A DNA stretch of 64,000 bases. Source: Paenibacillus agricola. GTDB taxonomy: Bacteria; Bacillota; Bacilli; Paenibacillales; NBRC-103111. This document shows positions 7,780 to 18,016 of the stretch, one piece after another (the stretch's first letter is position 1; every line of letters begins with the position of its first letter). The DNA lies in assembly GCF_011440305.1 (NCBI RefSeq), contig NZ_JAAOIW010000001.1, positions 124,001-188,000 of the forward strand, written 5' to 3'. Below the pieces are notes generated by a model. It searched no databases. It saw only the letters and a program-made list of their open reading frames with translations, and was not told where the DNA came from. Made by a program: the position numbers and the translations under genes.

Positions 7780-8817
7780 TTATTGGTTAGCAGACTCAAC
7801 TTCCGGTACACGATTCGTGGAGATTAACTGACTGACCGTGCCTAACACCAGCTTTTTATTCTTGATCGCATGAATCATCCGCTCTAATGCCTCGCTTGAG
7901 GAATAAGTCGGATGCATTAAAATAAGCGTGCCCGGCTCTACTCGGGTAGCCACTTTATTAACGATGGAAGCAGGCTCAGGCTTGCGCCAATCTACGGTGT
8001 CTAGGGTCCAAAGTATCGTAGTCAGGTTCATTTCGCCAGCTATATCGACAGTGGCTTGATTAAAATCACCCGATGGCGGAGCAAACAGCTTGTTGTCCAC
8101 ACCAAGCTCCTCTTTCAGGAGCTTTTCGGTTTTGCTAATCTCCGCATAAGCCTGTGCCCGGGAAAGCTTGCTCATATCTTTGTGGGAATAAGCATGGTTG
8201 GATAATTCATGCCCCTTTTCTTTGATTAGCAGTGCCGTAGGTATATTGCCCTTTAACCAGCTTCCATCGAAAAAAAAGGTAGCATGAACCTGCTCCTCTT
8301 CCAACACTTCTAATATTTTAGGCAAAAATTCATTGCCCCAAGCTACATTAATCATCAGAGCCACCATCGGTTTCATCGGATTCCCTTTGTAAACCGGATA
8401 AGAACCTAGCTGATCGAGCTTAATAGCTGGCTCCACTTCCTTCATAACCAGCTTCAACTTGTTACGAAAAAGCGTTTGTTCATTGAGGGCAAGTGATTGC
8501 TCAATATCGACCTCTTGCCCATTATAACCGGGAATCGCTTTCCATACCTGGTCTACCCGGGCATCAATCGGTTCTACTTTCCGGGACACAGCTTCAGCTT
8601 GGATTTGCTGCAGCAGCTCATCATGAAGCTGCTTACGTTCTTCTTCATTCATGCTGCTCATCGCAGGCGGTTCATGAACTGTTGAGCGGGCGGCTGAAGC
8701 TGAGATTGCTTGCTGCTCTCCATGCAATACGAAAGCACCGATGCTTTCCGATTGCTGCAGCATCAGTGTCGCGCTTACGAAAAGTCCGGACAAAATCATC
8801 ATTTGTAAACGTTCCAT
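7780..8817 (-). CDS. ylxY: YlxY-type NodB-fold protein, probably not a standard deacetylase
   Basis: A hydrophobic N-terminal segment (about 7-20) suggests a membrane anchor or signal. The C-terminal 200 residues carry a NodB polysaccharide-deacetylase fold. Motif 2 is present as SNHAYSH (His208 and His212), motif 3 as FAPPSGDFN 245-253, motif 4 as LWTLDTVDW 269-277 and motif 5 as LILMHPT 298-304. Motif 1, normally TFDDG, reads INVAWGNE at 156-163, so both usual aspartates are missing. Family members next to pnp are sporulation-associated in Bacilli. ATG at 8817 with AGGAG seven bases upstream. Catalytic activity is doubtful. Confidence 0.88.
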   Translation of the reverse strand: MERLQMMILSGLFVSATLMLQQSESIGAFVLHGEQQAISASAARSTVHEPPAMSSMNEEERKQLHDELLQQIQAEAVSRKVEPIDARVDQVWKAIPGYNGQEVDIEQSLALNEQTLFRNKLKLVMKEVEPAIKLDQLGSYPVYKGNPMKPMVALMINVAWGNEFLPKILEVLEEEQVHATFFFDGSWLKGNIPTALLIKEKGHELSNHAYSHKDMSKLSRAQAYAEISKTEKLLKEELGVDNKLFAPPSGDFNQATVDIAGEMNLTTILWTLDTVDWRKPEPASIVNKVATRVEPGTLILMHPTYSSSEALERMIHAIKNKKLVLGTVSQLISTNRVPEVESANQ

Positions 8818-8963
8818 ACGCCCGCTCCTGTCATTAGTGAGCCTTAACGATAAGTTGGCTCGTTATTAACTCCTATGGAGCCATACGACTGCACTTGATT
8901 TCGTTATAGCTCCTCTATCATTTGTCCATAAATATGCTAATTGGGCATAAATTAGACCCTAAC

Positions 8964-8990
8964 AAAAAAAGAGACAGATATATCTGCCTC
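8964..8990 (-). terminator. Intrinsic terminator after pnp
   Basis: On the minus strand an 8-bp stem (8983-8990 with 8971-8978, one G-U pair, TATA loop) is followed by seven T (8970-8964). Confidence 0.85.
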
Positions 8991-9017
8991 CTATTTGTGT
9001 AGCTAGATCCTAGTCAT

Positions 9018-11120
9018 TTACGACTGTGCTGGTGCTTCTACGGATAATACAGCTTTGCGGGATAGATTGATGCGGCCTTGTTGGTCAATTTCGGTTACTT
9101 TCACCGTAATGGTATCGCCAATCGCGACAACATCCTCCGTTTTGTTAACCCGTTCTGCAGATAATTGGGAAATATGTACCAAGCCTTCTTTACCCGGTAA
9201 AATTTCGACAAAAGCGCCGAACTTCTCAACTCTTTTTACAGTACCTAGGTAAATTTCACCGATGACTACCTCTTTAACAATACCTTCGATAATCATGCGG
9301 GCTTTATCGTTCATTTCTTGGTTAGATGATGCGATAAATACGCGTCCATCCTGCTCAATATCGATTTTCACGCCAGTTTCCTCGATAATTTTGTTGATGA
9401 TTTTACCACCGGCACCAATAACATCACGAATCTTATCCGGATTGATATGCATAGTAAGAATTTTCGGCGCATATTGCGAAAGCTGTTTTTTCGGCTCTTG
9501 AATACGCTCCATCATTTTGCTTAGGATATGCATCCGGCCTACTTTGGCTTGCTCTAATGCTTGGTTCAAAATGTCACGGTCGATCCCGTTAATTTTAATA
9601 TCCATTTGCAAAGCGGTAACTCCCTTAGCGGTTCCAGCAACCTTAAAATCCATATCGCCCAGATGGTCTTCCATTCCTTGAATGTCACTCAAGATGGAGA
9701 AGTGGGCACCTTCCATGATTAAACCCATCGCAACGCCAGCTACCGGTGCCTTGATCGGCACACCTGCATCCATCATCGCTAAGGTACTAGCGCAAATGCT
9801 TGCTTGTGAAGTCGAACCGTTGGATTCCAAAACCTCGGATACTAGACGAATGGTATAAGGGAAATCGACTTCCGAAGGAAGAATTGGCTCTAATGCCCGT
9901 TCACCCAATGCTCCATGCCCGATTTCGCGGCGACCTGGTGGACGAAGCGGTCTTGCTTCACCAACGCTGAAAGGCGGAAAATTGTAATGATGCATAAACC
10001 GTTTTGTTTCTTCCAGATCCAGCCCGTCCAATATTTGCACATCGCCAAGCGGTCCAAGTGTACAAATGCTTAATGCTTGCGTTTGACCACGTGTAAACAA
10101 TCCAGAACCATGCGTGCGCGGCAATAGGTCAATATCGCATTCAATCGGGCGGATTTCATCCAGTCCACGACCATCGGGACGAATTTTGTCTACGGTAATA
10201 AGGCGGCGTACTTCATCTTTAACGATGTCATACAACGTTTCTTTCACATCACCCATTCTCTCTGGGGTTTCTGCATATTCGGTTTTGAAGTGAGTGACGG
10301 TATTGGCATTTACTAAATCAATAGCTTCTTGTCTTGCATGCTTTTCAGCTATCTTGACAGCCTCTACTAAGCCGGATTGTGCGAAAGCACGAACTTCACT
10401 GTTTACAGCTTCATTGATACTGTGCAGTTTTACGTCCATTTTGGCTTTGCCGCTTTCTTGAACCAATTGCTCCTGAATAGCGACGATCTTCTTGATTTCA
10501 TCATGCCCGAACATAATGGCTTCAAGCATTACTTCTTCAGGCACTTCATCGGCGCCAGCTTCAACCATCATGATGGCGTCCTTCGTTCCGGCCACAACCA
10601 GATGAATATCGCTTTTCTCGGTTTGTTCCAAGGTTGGATTGATCAAAAACTGACCATCCACACGGCCAACAATAACGCCGCCAATGGGACCACTAAAAGG
10701 AACATCTGAAATACTCAGTGCCGCGGAAACCCCAATCATCGCTGCGATTTCTGGCGAGCATTCTTGATCCACGCTCATGACAATGGCAACAACTTGAATG
10801 TCATTACGGAAGCCTTCCGGGAATAAAGGGCGAATCGGGCGGTCAATCAGACGGCAAGCCAAGATTGCTTTTTGGCTAGGACGCCCTTCTCTTTTAATAA
10901 AGCCACCGGGTATTTTACCTACGGCATATAAACGCTCCTCGTAGTTAACGGTCAAAGGAAAAAAATCAAGATCCTTAGGCTCCGAAGAAGCGGTTACCGT
11001 ACAAAGAACGACTGTATCTCCATAACGCACTGTTACTGCAGCATTTGCTTGCTTGGCCAAACGACCCGTTTCAAGAATGAACGGACGTCCACCCAAGTCC
11101 ATCTGTACTCTTTTTTCCAT
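9018..11120 (-). CDS. pnp: Polyribonucleotide nucleotidyltransferase (PNPase)
   Basis: PNPase is a phosphorolytic 3'-5' exoribonuclease acting in mRNA decay and DNA repair. The start is ATG 11120 ([11 protein letters not shown], 700 aa), because AGGAGG lies five bases upstream; a start at 11138 has no site. It contains two RNase PH-type domains, a KH domain with the IGAGGK loop (about residues 555-610) and a C-terminal S1 domain ([19 protein letters not shown] region, about 622-690). Length and domain order are standard. It follows rpsO and ends at a clear terminator. Confidence 0.97.
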   Translation of the reverse strand: MEKRVQMDLGGRPFILETGRLAKQANAAVTVRYGDTVVLCTVTASSEPKDLDFFPLTVNYEERLYAVGKIPGGFIKREGRPSQKAILACRLIDRPIRPLFPEGFRNDIQVVAIVMSVDQECSPEIAAMIGVSAALSISDVPFSGPIGGVIVGRVDGQFLINPTLEQTEKSDIHLVVAGTKDAIMMVEAGADEVPEEVMLEAIMFGHDEIKKIVAIQEQLVQESGKAKMDVKLHSINEAVNSEVRAFAQSGLVEAVKIAEKHARQEAIDLVNANTVTHFKTEYAETPERMGDVKETLYDIVKDEVRRLITVDKIRPDGRGLDEIRPIECDIDLLPRTHGSGLFTRGQTQALSICTLGPLGDVQILDGLDLEETKRFMHHYNFPPFSVGEARPLRPPGRREIGHGALGERALEPILPSEVDFPYTIRLVSEVLESNGSTSQASICASTLAMMDAGVPIKAPVAGVAMGLIMEGAHFSILSDIQGMEDHLGDMDFKVAGTAKGVTALQMDIKINGIDRDILNQALEQAKVGRMHILSKMMERIQEPKKQLSQYAPKILTMHINPDKIRDVIGAGGKIINKIIEETGVKIDIEQDGRVFIASSNQEMNDKARMIIEGIVKEVVIGEIYLGTVKRVEKFGAFVEILPGKEGLVHISQLSAERVNKTEDVVAIGDTITVKVTEIDQQGRINLSRKAVLSVEAPAQS

Positions 11121-11271
11121 AAAATCCTCCTGTACCATTTCATAAATTCATGTTTACCTATTTATCTAATGCCATACCTCTGCTAGTTATCTACTTATCA
11201 TTTCTGCATGTTGCCTAGTATTTCCTTCTTTTATGAAATAAATCTCAGGACTAAATGAGAAAAGCAAAAGA

Positions 11272-11311
11272 TTTCATGCATCATGTTTAGAAACATCCTG
11301 ACATTATGAAA
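11272..11311 (-). promoter_or_regulatory. Stem-loop in the pnp leader
   Basis: A two-part stem-loop: inner ATGTTT/AAACAT (11291-11296 with 11283-11288, 2-base loop) and outer TTTCAT/ATGAAA (11306-11311 with 11272-11277). It lies in the 270-base rpsO-pnp gap. PNPase genes are often autoregulated through leader hairpins in enterobacteria; whether this one is used that way is inference. Confidence 0.35.
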
Positions 11312-11373
11312 AAACAACCTCGCCATCTCTGTCCAAGCCCTAACCGGACGTGAACAGCAGACAACCATGGTTG
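11309..11373 (-). terminator. Possible terminator after rpsO
   Basis: On the minus strand, CCAT...TGTC (11371-11361) can pair with GACA...ATGG across an interrupted stem, followed by six T (11314-11309). The stem has an internal loop and a long apical loop, so this is a weaker call than the other terminators. A 12-base perfect palindrome, CAACCATGGTTG (11362-11373), forms its upstream edge. Confidence 0.35.
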
Positions 11374-11390
11374 CTTTGTAAGCCATCTTA

Positions 11391-11660
11391 TTAACGACGA
11401 AGTCCAAGTGTTGCGATCAATGCTGTATAACGTTTAACTTCTTTGTTTTTCAAATAAGCTAATAGTTTACGACGTTGACCTACCATCTTCAAAAGACCGC
11501 GGCGAGAATGGTGATCTTTCTTGTGCATCTTCAGATGACTAGTAAGATTCAAAATGTTTTCTGTCAGAATCGCGACTTGTACCTCAGGAGAACCTGTATC
11601 GGATTCATGTGTTTTGTGAGTTTGGATCAACTCTTGTTTACGTTCTTGTGTCAATGCCAT
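11391..11660 (-). CDS. rpsO: 30S ribosomal protein S15
   Basis: S15 binds 16S rRNA early in small-subunit assembly. All 89 residues match the family, including [14 protein letters not shown] and the [16 protein letters not shown] rRNA-binding segment. ATG at 11660 with GGAGGTG upstream. It has its own promoter about 110 bases upstream, downstream of ribF. Confidence 0.98.
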   Translation of the reverse strand: MALTQERKQELIQTHKTHESDTGSPEVQVAILTENILNLTSHLKMHKKDHHSRRGLLKMVGQRRKLLAYLKNKEVKRYTALIATLGLRR

Positions 11661-11768
11661 CGTTCTTACACCTCCATAATTTGTATATCACCATTGGCCC
11701 AGAGAAACGCCGGAGTACTCGATAATCCATGCCAAGGTTCTAAAGTGTTGTCAATTCACAACTTTTTT

Positions 11769-11798
11769 ATTATATCACAGTTCACTATATAAAGTAAA
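11769..11798 (-). promoter_or_regulatory. Promoter for rpsO
   Basis: On the minus strand a perfect TATAAT (11769-11774) with an extended TGA just upstream (TGATATAAT), and a moderate -35 TTTACT (11793-11798) 18 bases away. It lies directly after the ribF stop and gives rpsO a leader of about 100 nt. Confidence 0.6.
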
Positions 11799-11804
11799 AT
11801 AGTA

Positions 11805-12761
11805 TTAATCCAAAACAACAAATGAAGTAAATAATTGTTTGGCTTGCTCGACATCTCGGGAAATTTGTGCGACCAGTTCAGCCACTCCACTGAATTTACG
11901 CTCAGGACGAATATAAGAAATAAAGTCGACCGAAACCTCGCTGCCATAAATCGATTCAGAGAAATCAAATAAATGGGCTTCAAGTGTAGGTTTTTCTAGA
12001 TTTTCTACAAAGGTCGGCTTTTTCCCTACGTTCATCACGCCATTATAGGCTTGGCCATTCACATGGCACTGGATCGCGTACACACCCAATTCAGGAATCA
12101 CAAAAGCTGCGGACAGATCGATGTTGGCGGTAGGAAAACCAATCGTCCTGCCTCTGCCATCACCTGTGACCACTTTGCCAATGATCGAATAGGGACGGCC
12201 CAGCAAAGCATTCGCCTGTTCGATTTCTCCAGAATTTAGATGATGCCTAACCATGGTGCTACTGACCTTATAGCCATTCTGGTGGAAGGGGCGGATGACC
12301 TCAACAGCGAACCGTCCTTGCGCAAGCTCGCAAAGATCATCTGGTGTACCTGCACCACGGTATCCAAAGGTAAAGTCAAAGCCGACAATGACGGTATTTA
12401 CCTGCATAGGAATCAGCATATTCTCTACAAACTCCTCGGGTGTCACCTGCATGAACGCAGGATTAAAAGAGACCAAATAGGTATCATCAACACCTAATTG
12501 CTCCAGCAGCTGCATTTTGGCCATTACAGGTGTAAGCAGGTTCGTATATTTACATTGTCCCAGTACCTCACGCGGATGCGGATGAAAGGTCATGATGGAT
12601 GCAGAAATATGCAGGCTGTCCGCTCGCTCTCTGGCACGCTTAATTACCTCTTGATGACCCCTATGAACACCATCAAACTCACCAATGGCCAGAACCTGAG
12701 GTTTCATAGCTGAGGAGCTGCTTGGAGCAGTAATGGGATAATTTAATTCTGTAGACTGCAT
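11805..12761 (-). CDS. ribF: Bifunctional riboflavin kinase / FAD synthetase
   Basis: RibF converts riboflavin to FMN and then FAD. The N-terminal adenylyltransferase domain shows GEFDGVHRGH (27-36), VGFDFTFG (126-133) and STMVRHHLNSGEI (168-180). The C-terminal kinase domain shows GDGRGRTIGFPTANID (200-215). At 318 aa it is normal length. The ATG at 12761 gives the usual N-terminal extension before the nucleotide-binding motif. It follows truB as in B. subtilis; no FMN riboswitch is visible. Confidence 0.95.
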   Translation of the reverse strand: MQSTELNYPITAPSSSSAMKPQVLAIGEFDGVHRGHQEVIKRARERADSLHISASIMTFHPHPREVLGQCKYTNLLTPVMAKMQLLEQLGVDDTYLVSFNPAFMQVTPEEFVENMLIPMQVNTVIVGFDFTFGYRGAGTPDDLCELAQGRFAVEVIRPFHQNGYKVSSTMVRHHLNSGEIEQANALLGRPYSIIGKVVTGDGRGRTIGFPTANIDLSAAFVIPELGVYAIQCHVNGQAYNGVMNVGKKPTFVENLEKPTLEAHLFDFSESIYGSEVSVDFISYIRPERKFSGVAELVAQISRDVEQAKQLFTSFVVLD

Positions 12762-12844
12762 AAATACAAGTTCACCTACATTCTATCATTACGGCGACAC
12801 ACCAAGGAACAACCGAATTATCGCCAGTTACTATTCGCTTGTCC

Positions 12845-13771
12845 CTAAGAGAATACTTTGACTGGCTGGAGCTCTAATGCATCCTTGTCCCATTGAAAAA
12901 TACCTAAAAATCGGGAATCAGCAGAATAAGCTGTAACTAGTTGTTGTGCATGTGCGGCACTTAATGAATGGTTATCAATTTCAAAAGATAGTTTTTGTCC
13001 AATTAGAGCTTTGCGGGTTTGCGCTTCATTCAAATGGACGGATTGCATATGGGCAAGCGCTTTTTCGACAGGGATTAGCTGATCGATAAGTAAACCTTGC
13101 TTGTGTAGCTGCTCAATCTGTTCAATGGTCAAGCACTGCTTCTGCTCGATACTGCCAGTCGAAGTACGAACCAGATGCGACATAACAGAAGGAAACCCAA
13201 GCTTCCTTCCTATATCCACACATAATGTCCGAATATACGTTCCCTTGGAGCATCTCACACGAAACCGTATCTCCGGATGGGCAAGCGTAAGCTCCATATT
13301 TAATATTTCTATTTCATAGATGGTAACGGTACGCGATTTACGTTCAATCTCAATCCCCTGGCGTGCCAGCTCATAAAGCCGTTTTCCATCTACCTTAACG
13401 GCGGAATACATCGGAGGCACCTGATCAATATCACCGACAAAGGCATGGATTGCTTCGCTCACTTGCTCTGAGGTCAGTTGTACCTTATCAACTTGGTCGA
13501 TAATTTGCCCTCCGGCATCCTCGGTATCTGTAGCGATGCCAATCTTTAATGTAGCTTCATACTCTTTAGGAAGCTCTTGGATATATTCAACAAGACGTGT
13601 AGCTCGTCCAATACATAAAGGCAGCACACCCGTTACTTGTGGATCTAAGGTTCCGGTATGGCCAATTCGTTTAATTCTCAGAATCCCCCGTATTTTGGCC
13701 ACTACATCATGGGACGTAAAGCCCTGTGGCTTCCATACAGGCAAGATGCCTTCCAATAATTGCTCTGTCAT
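12845..13771 (-). CDS. truB: tRNA pseudouridine(55) synthase
   Basis: TruB makes pseudouridine 55 in the T-loop of tRNAs. The catalytic aspartate is Asp43 in GHTGTLDP, preceded by the KPQGFTSHDVV motif. At 308 aa it has the catalytic domain plus a C-terminal RNA-binding extension. Its start overlaps the nrnA stop by 4 bases, so it is translationally coupled. Confidence 0.96.
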   Translation of the reverse strand: MTEQLLEGILPVWKPQGFTSHDVVAKIRGILRIKRIGHTGTLDPQVTGVLPLCIGRATRLVEYIQELPKEYEATLKIGIATDTEDAGGQIIDQVDKVQLTSEQVSEAIHAFVGDIDQVPPMYSAVKVDGKRLYELARQGIEIERKSRTVTIYEIEILNMELTLAHPEIRFRVRCSKGTYIRTLCVDIGRKLGFPSVMSHLVRTSTGSIEQKQCLTIEQIEQLHKQGLLIDQLIPVEKALAHMQSVHLNEAQTRKALIGQKLSFEIDNHSLSAAHAQQLVTAYSADSRFLGIFQWDKDALELQPVKVFS

Positions 13772-14790
13772 GCCAGTGCCTTCCCTACTTCCCTAACAAC
13801 CTGATCAATAGCTTCCTGCAAGGACCCATGAATCGTACAGCCAGCAGCACGCATATGCCCTCCACCGCCAAATGACTGAGCTATCCGAGCGACATCCATA
13901 TTCCCACCAGAGCGAAGGCTGACCTTTACAATACCGCCTGCTCGTTCTTTAAATAGTAAGCCGACCTCAACACCCTCTACATTTCGCGGATAATTAACGA
14001 GTCCGTCCAAATCATCATTGGAAGCGCCGCTGGATGATAAATCCTCGATCGAGACAGCTAACCAGCCAATCCGTGTACTTTTATCGAATGTTAACGTGTT
14101 CAAACTTTTTTTAAGTAACGATATTTGCGGATAAGTCAGCTTCTCTAATAAATGCTCAGCCAGCTCATGCCCTTTAACGCCTCTTTGCAATAGATCAGCA
14201 GCAATTTGCATGACTTTAGGTGATGTACTCGCATACCTGAACCCACCCGTATCGGTCAGCAACCCTGAATAGATGCAAATATTTAACTCATCGGAGAATG
14301 GGAGATTCAAGTAATTTCCCAAATCATAAAGGATCTCTACGGTTGCCGCTGCTTCAGACTGCACCAGATTCACCGAACCAAAGAGGTCATTCGTTGCATG
14401 GTGGTCAATATTAAGTAAAGCAACATCTTCAGAGAAAAGCTCACAAACCTTGCCCATTCTTGAATAATCTGCGCAATCCACACTGATCACATGCTGGAAT
14501 GATAAAGCTGAAACCGGCATGGAACCGTCAGAAGTAACGGTTTCATAATTAAGGATGGTATGCTGGGAAGCCGCCATGTACATATACTTGCCGGGCATTT
14601 CCCCCTCATTCACAAGGGTGAACTTTTTACCCAAAGATGATAGCATCCAAGCCATGGCAAAGGTTGACCCAGCAGCATCCCCATCCGGTTGGATATGGGA
14701 TACTACTAGGAAATCATCATTGGTTTGAATAAATCGTGCCGCTGCTTCCAATTGCTTGGAATAACCCTCTGCATGTGTAACACCGTTCAT
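13768..14790 (-). CDS. nrnA: DHH-family oligoribonuclease / pAp phosphatase
   Basis: NrnA-type enzymes degrade 2-5 nt RNAs and dephosphorylate pAp. The DHH domain shows DGD at 36-38, Asp106 in SVDCADYS and DHH at 129-131; the DHHA1 domain ends with GGGHMRAAG. Length 340 aa. It overlaps rbfA and truB by 4 bases on each side. In B. subtilis nrnA is elsewhere, so its place inside the infB-truB operon is a lineage feature, shared with many other Firmicutes. Confidence 0.93.
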   Translation of the reverse strand: MNGVTHAEGYSKQLEAAARFIQTNDDFLVVSHIQPDGDAAGSTFAMAWMLSSLGKKFTLVNEGEMPGKYMYMAASQHTILNYETVTSDGSMPVSALSFQHVISVDCADYSRMGKVCELFSEDVALLNIDHHATNDLFGSVNLVQSEAAATVEILYDLGNYLNLPFSDELNICIYSGLLTDTGGFRYASTSPKVMQIAADLLQRGVKGHELAEHLLEKLTYPQISLLKKSLNTLTFDKSTRIGWLAVSIEDLSSSGASNDDLDGLVNYPRNVEGVEVGLLFKERAGGIVKVSLRSGGNMDVARIAQSFGGGGHMRAAGCTIHGSLQEAIDQVVREVGKALA

Positions 14791-15143
14791 GATGTGGAGT
14801 TCTCCGTATTGAGCTGCCCCAATATCTTTTCAATATGGCTGCCGTAATCAATCGAAGAATCCAAGCCAAATATTAGATCTGGTACTTTGCGCAAACGAAC
14901 GCGCTTGGCGATCTCGGAGCGGATGAAGCCACTGCTGCGGCTTAATACCTTTAAGGTTTCAACCTTTTGCTCATCCGTGCCAAGGACACTTAGAAATACT
15001 TTGGCTTGGGATAAATCATTGGTCAATTCCACACCTGTGACCGTTATAAACCCAATCCGCGGATCTTTTAATTCAGATTGAATAATTTGGCTTAGTTCCT
15101 TCTTAATTTGTTCGCCTACCCTGCCTACTCTAACTCGCGCCAT
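14787..15143 (-). CDS. rbfA: 30S ribosome-binding factor A
   Basis: RbfA helps late 30S maturation and is needed for cold adaptation. The 118-residue protein has the KH-like fold and family motifs (ELKDPRIGFITVTGVELTND). It follows infB by 5 bases. The small ylxP (DUF503) gene that sits between infB and rbfA in B. subtilis is absent here. Confidence 0.95.
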   Translation of the reverse strand: MARVRVGRVGEQIKKELSQIIQSELKDPRIGFITVTGVELTNDLSQAKVFLSVLGTDEQKVETLKVLSRSSGFIRSEIAKRVRLRKVPDLIFGLDSSIDYGSHIEKILGQLNTENSTS

Positions 15144-15148
15144 TCAGA

Positions 15149-18016
15149 TCACCTCTCAACTGATTCCATGATGAAGGCTTCAATAATGTCGCCTTCTTTA
15201 AGATCGTTGAATTTTTCAAGAGAAATACCGCACTCATAGCCTTGTGCAACTTCCTTGGCATCGTCTTTGAAGCGTTTCAACGAATCTATGTTACCTTCAA
15301 AAACAACAATTCCACTGCGAATTAAGCGCATTTTCGCATTACGGGCAATTTTACCGGAAGTGACCATGCATCCAGCAATAACACCGATTTTGGTAACTTT
15401 GAAAATATTACGCACTTCTGCTTGTCCCAGCACTACTTCTTTAAAGATTGGATCCAGCTTGCCCTTCATAGCATACTCAATTTCCTCAATAATTTTGTAG
15501 ATGATGCTGTGAAGGCGAATATCGACTTTCTCTGAATCTGCTGTGTTTTTAGCTTGCGGCTCTGGACGCACGTTAAAACCAATAACAATTGCGTTGGATG
15601 CAGATGCCAGAATAACATCGGATTCGGTTATCGCCCCTACGCCATGATGCAGGATTTTGACACGTACACCTTCAACTTCGATTTTCGCAAGCGAGCCACG
15701 AAGTGCCTCAACGGAACCTTGCACGTCGCCTTTGATAATGACATTAAGATCTTTAATTTCCCCGTCTTTGATATGTTTATACAGATCATCTAGGGTTACA
15801 CGAACATTCGCGCCCATTTCCTGCTGTCTCAAAGAAACTGAACGCTTCTCAGCGATAATTCTTGCTTTGCGCTCATCCTCGAAGCAGATAAACGGATCGC
15901 CTGCTTGTGGCACTTCTACCAAGCCAGTTATTTCCACTGGTGTCGATGGACCGGCTTCTTTTAATCGTTTTCCTTTATCATTAACCATTGCACGAACACG
16001 ACCGAAGTGGACGCCAGCTACAAAGCTATCGCCAACTCTTAATGTTCCATGCTGGATTAGCACGCGCACAACAGGACCTTTACCTTTATCCAGTTCGGCC
16101 TCAATAACCGTACCTCTGGCACGCTTGTCGGGATTAGCTTTCAGTTCCTGAACTTCCGCTACTAGTAAAATGTTCTCAAGCAGCTCGTCAAGTCCAATAC
16201 GTTGCTTAGCCGAGATATTGCAGAATATCGTATCTCCGCCCCATTCTTCCGGTACCAGCTCGTATTTGGTTAGCTCCTGCTTAATTTTCTCAGGATCTGC
16301 ACCATCTTTATCGATTTTGTTAACAGCTACAATGATCGGAACTTTCGCTGCTTTCGCATGGGCAATAGCTTCAACTGTTTGTGGCATAACGCCATCATCT
16401 GCTGCTACTACGATGATCGTAATATCCGTTACTTGCGCACCACGGGAGCGCATCGAAGTGAAAGCTTCATGACCCGGAGTATCCAAAAACGTAATTTTTT
16501 TGTTATGGGTTTCTACTTGATATGCACCAATATGCTGAGTGATACCACCGGCTTCGCCTTCAGTAACACTTGTTTTTCTAATTGCATCAAGCAAAGTTGT
16601 TTTACCATGGTCAACGTGTCCCATGATGGTTACAACAGGTGGACGTTCAATCAGATCAGCCTCATCATCAACCTCTTCAAAGGTTTCGAATCTGTCTTCC
16701 GCAACTGGAATTTTCAGTTCGACTTCCACATTATAATCACTGGCAAGCAATTGGATCGCATCTAGATCCAGCTCTTGGTTAATGGTTGCCATTACACCAA
16801 GAAATAATAGCTTTTTGATAACTTCAGATGCATCCTTATGCAACGATTTGGCCATTTCGCCGACCGTCATATTACCGCGAACGATGATCTTTTTCGGTGT
16901 GTTATCCACCTTTTCCTTTTTCACTTCTTGGAATCTGCCACGTTGTTGCGAGCGGTTGTTACCGCGGCTGTTTTGGGCGCTTCTTGTTCCGCCCGATCTG
17001 CTGTTATTATTATCGTCAAACCGTTTGGCTCCACCAGCTGCTGGTTTCTTTACTACTTTGTTTCTGGCGTCATCACTATCCACGGAAGGTCGCGGAGATC
17101 CAGCTGATTTATTAAATGAATTCGGAGCGCCTGAGCTGCGGTTCTCAAAAGGCTTTCTATCGGCAGACGATGCTGCCGGACGTGCAGTACGATCGCCAGG
17201 ACGGCTGCTTGGACTACTAGTCCCTGTAGCTGGGCGGCTGCTGCCACCGCTAGTTCCTCCTGTGCTGCTACTGCTGCGATTTCCTTGTGAGCCCTGGTAG
17301 CCACCTGTTGGACGGCTTTGGCCGCCTGCGCTGCTGCCTGTTGAAGATGAGCTGCGGTTAGGGTAGCTGCTACCTTGCGAGCTGCTACCTGTGGAGCTGC
17401 TAGGGCGCTGGCTATAGCCGCCGGTTGAGCCTTGACCGGTTGAGCTGGTACGATTGTAGCTACCGGTGCTGCCTTGGCCTGTGCTGGAGCTGCCACTAGG
17501 GCGTCCGCTGGTGTTGCTGCCTTGGTAACCTTGCCCCTGTGGACGGCCTTGGGAACTACTACTACGATTGGCCCCACCTTGGTCAGGTCGACGCTGCGGT
17601 CCTTGACTTGAGCTTGACCCTTGCGAGCCGCTGCTCGCTGGTCTAGGTGCTGGCGCCTGTGAAGCAGCGGCTGGAGCCGCTGTTGTTGGTGCAGCGGGAT
17701 CCTGGGACGGCTGTGAAGGCCTGGATTCCATCTTAATGGAAGCCGGCTGCGCAGCCTCTCTTGGCGCTGTGCTGGTTGGTGTTGAAGTTGAAGGATTAGC
17801 CGCTTCGTTCGTACGTTTAGCTGCTGCGTTCGCTTTTACATCTTTAAAAAATTTCTCTACACTGCTCACTGTATCATTCTCCATTACGCTCATATGGTTG
17901 TTAACTGGGATATCAAGTCTTTTTAAAATGGTAATAATTTCTTTGCTGCTCATATTTAAAGACTTGGCATACTCGTATACCCTGAGCTTATCTTTATTGT
18001 TGTCTTGTTTATCCAA
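15149..18016 (-). CDS. infB: Translation initiation factor IF-2
   Basis: IF-2 places initiator tRNA on the 30S subunit in a GTP-dependent step. Order: an N-terminal IF2_N helix domain (1-60), a very long low-complexity linker rich in Ser, Gly, Pro, Gln and Arg (about 75-365), a second IF2_N-like segment (375-430), the G domain with GHVDHGKT 466-473, DTPGH 512-516 and NKID 566-569, then beta-barrel and C-terminal domains. Total 955 aa, much longer than the roughly 716 aa of B. subtilis because of the linker. The start is TTG at 18016, after GGAGGTGG, overlapping ylxQ by 8 bases. Confidence 0.96.
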   Translation of the reverse strand: MDKQDNNKDKLRVYEYAKSLNMSSKEIITILKRLDIPVNNHMSVMENDTVSSVEKFFKDVKANAAAKRTNEAANPSTSTPTSTAPREAAQPASIKMESRPSQPSQDPAAPTTAAPAAASQAPAPRPASSGSQGSSSSQGPQRRPDQGGANRSSSSQGRPQGQGYQGSNTSGRPSGSSSTGQGSTGSYNRTSSTGQGSTGGYSQRPSSSTGSSSQGSSYPNRSSSSTGSSAGGQSRPTGGYQGSQGNRSSSSTGGTSGGSSRPATGTSSPSSRPGDRTARPAASSADRKPFENRSSGAPNSFNKSAGSPRPSVDSDDARNKVVKKPAAGGAKRFDDNNNSRSGGTRSAQNSRGNNRSQQRGRFQEVKKEKVDNTPKKIIVRGNMTVGEMAKSLHKDASEVIKKLLFLGVMATINQELDLDAIQLLASDYNVEVELKIPVAEDRFETFEEVDDEADLIERPPVVTIMGHVDHGKTTLLDAIRKTSVTEGEAGGITQHIGAYQVETHNKKITFLDTPGHEAFTSMRSRGAQVTDITIIVVAADDGVMPQTVEAIAHAKAAKVPIIVAVNKIDKDGADPEKIKQELTKYELVPEEWGGDTIFCNISAKQRIGLDELLENILLVAEVQELKANPDKRARGTVIEAELDKGKGPVVRVLIQHGTLRVGDSFVAGVHFGRVRAMVNDKGKRLKEAGPSTPVEITGLVEVPQAGDPFICFEDERKARIIAEKRSVSLRQQEMGANVRVTLDDLYKHIKDGEIKDLNVIIKGDVQGSVEALRGSLAKIEVEGVRVKILHHGVGAITESDVILASASNAIVIGFNVRPEPQAKNTADSEKVDIRLHSIIYKIIEEIEYAMKGKLDPIFKEVVLGQAEVRNIFKVTKIGVIAGCMVTSGKIARNAKMRLIRSGIVVFEGNIDSLKRFKDDAKEVAQGYECGISLEKFNDLKEGDIIEAFIMESVER
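16922..17794 (-). repeat. Low-complexity region encoding the IF-2 linker
   Basis: DNA for residues about 75-365 of IF-2. Units such as SSSSTG, GSTG, QGSS and YQGSQG recur, most densely at residues 125-280 (about 17177-17644). The repetition creates long spurious open frames on both strands. Confidence 0.85.

Noticed and set aside
8840-8880. Overlapping short inverted repeats (TAACGA/TCGTTA and GAGCC/GGCTC) upstream of ylxY
   Set aside because: The stems are 5-6 bp and mutually exclusive, with no T-run or promoter relation; close to chance level.
12762-12844. Search for an FMN riboswitch linked to ribF
   Set aside because: The gap is only 83 bases and none of the conserved FMN-riboswitch elements is visible near the ribF start.
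17053-17577. 174-codon open frame rich in Ala, Val and Gln on the minus strand
   Set aside because: It is a shifted frame of the repetitive IF-2 linker, has no sensible ribosome-binding site and no family.
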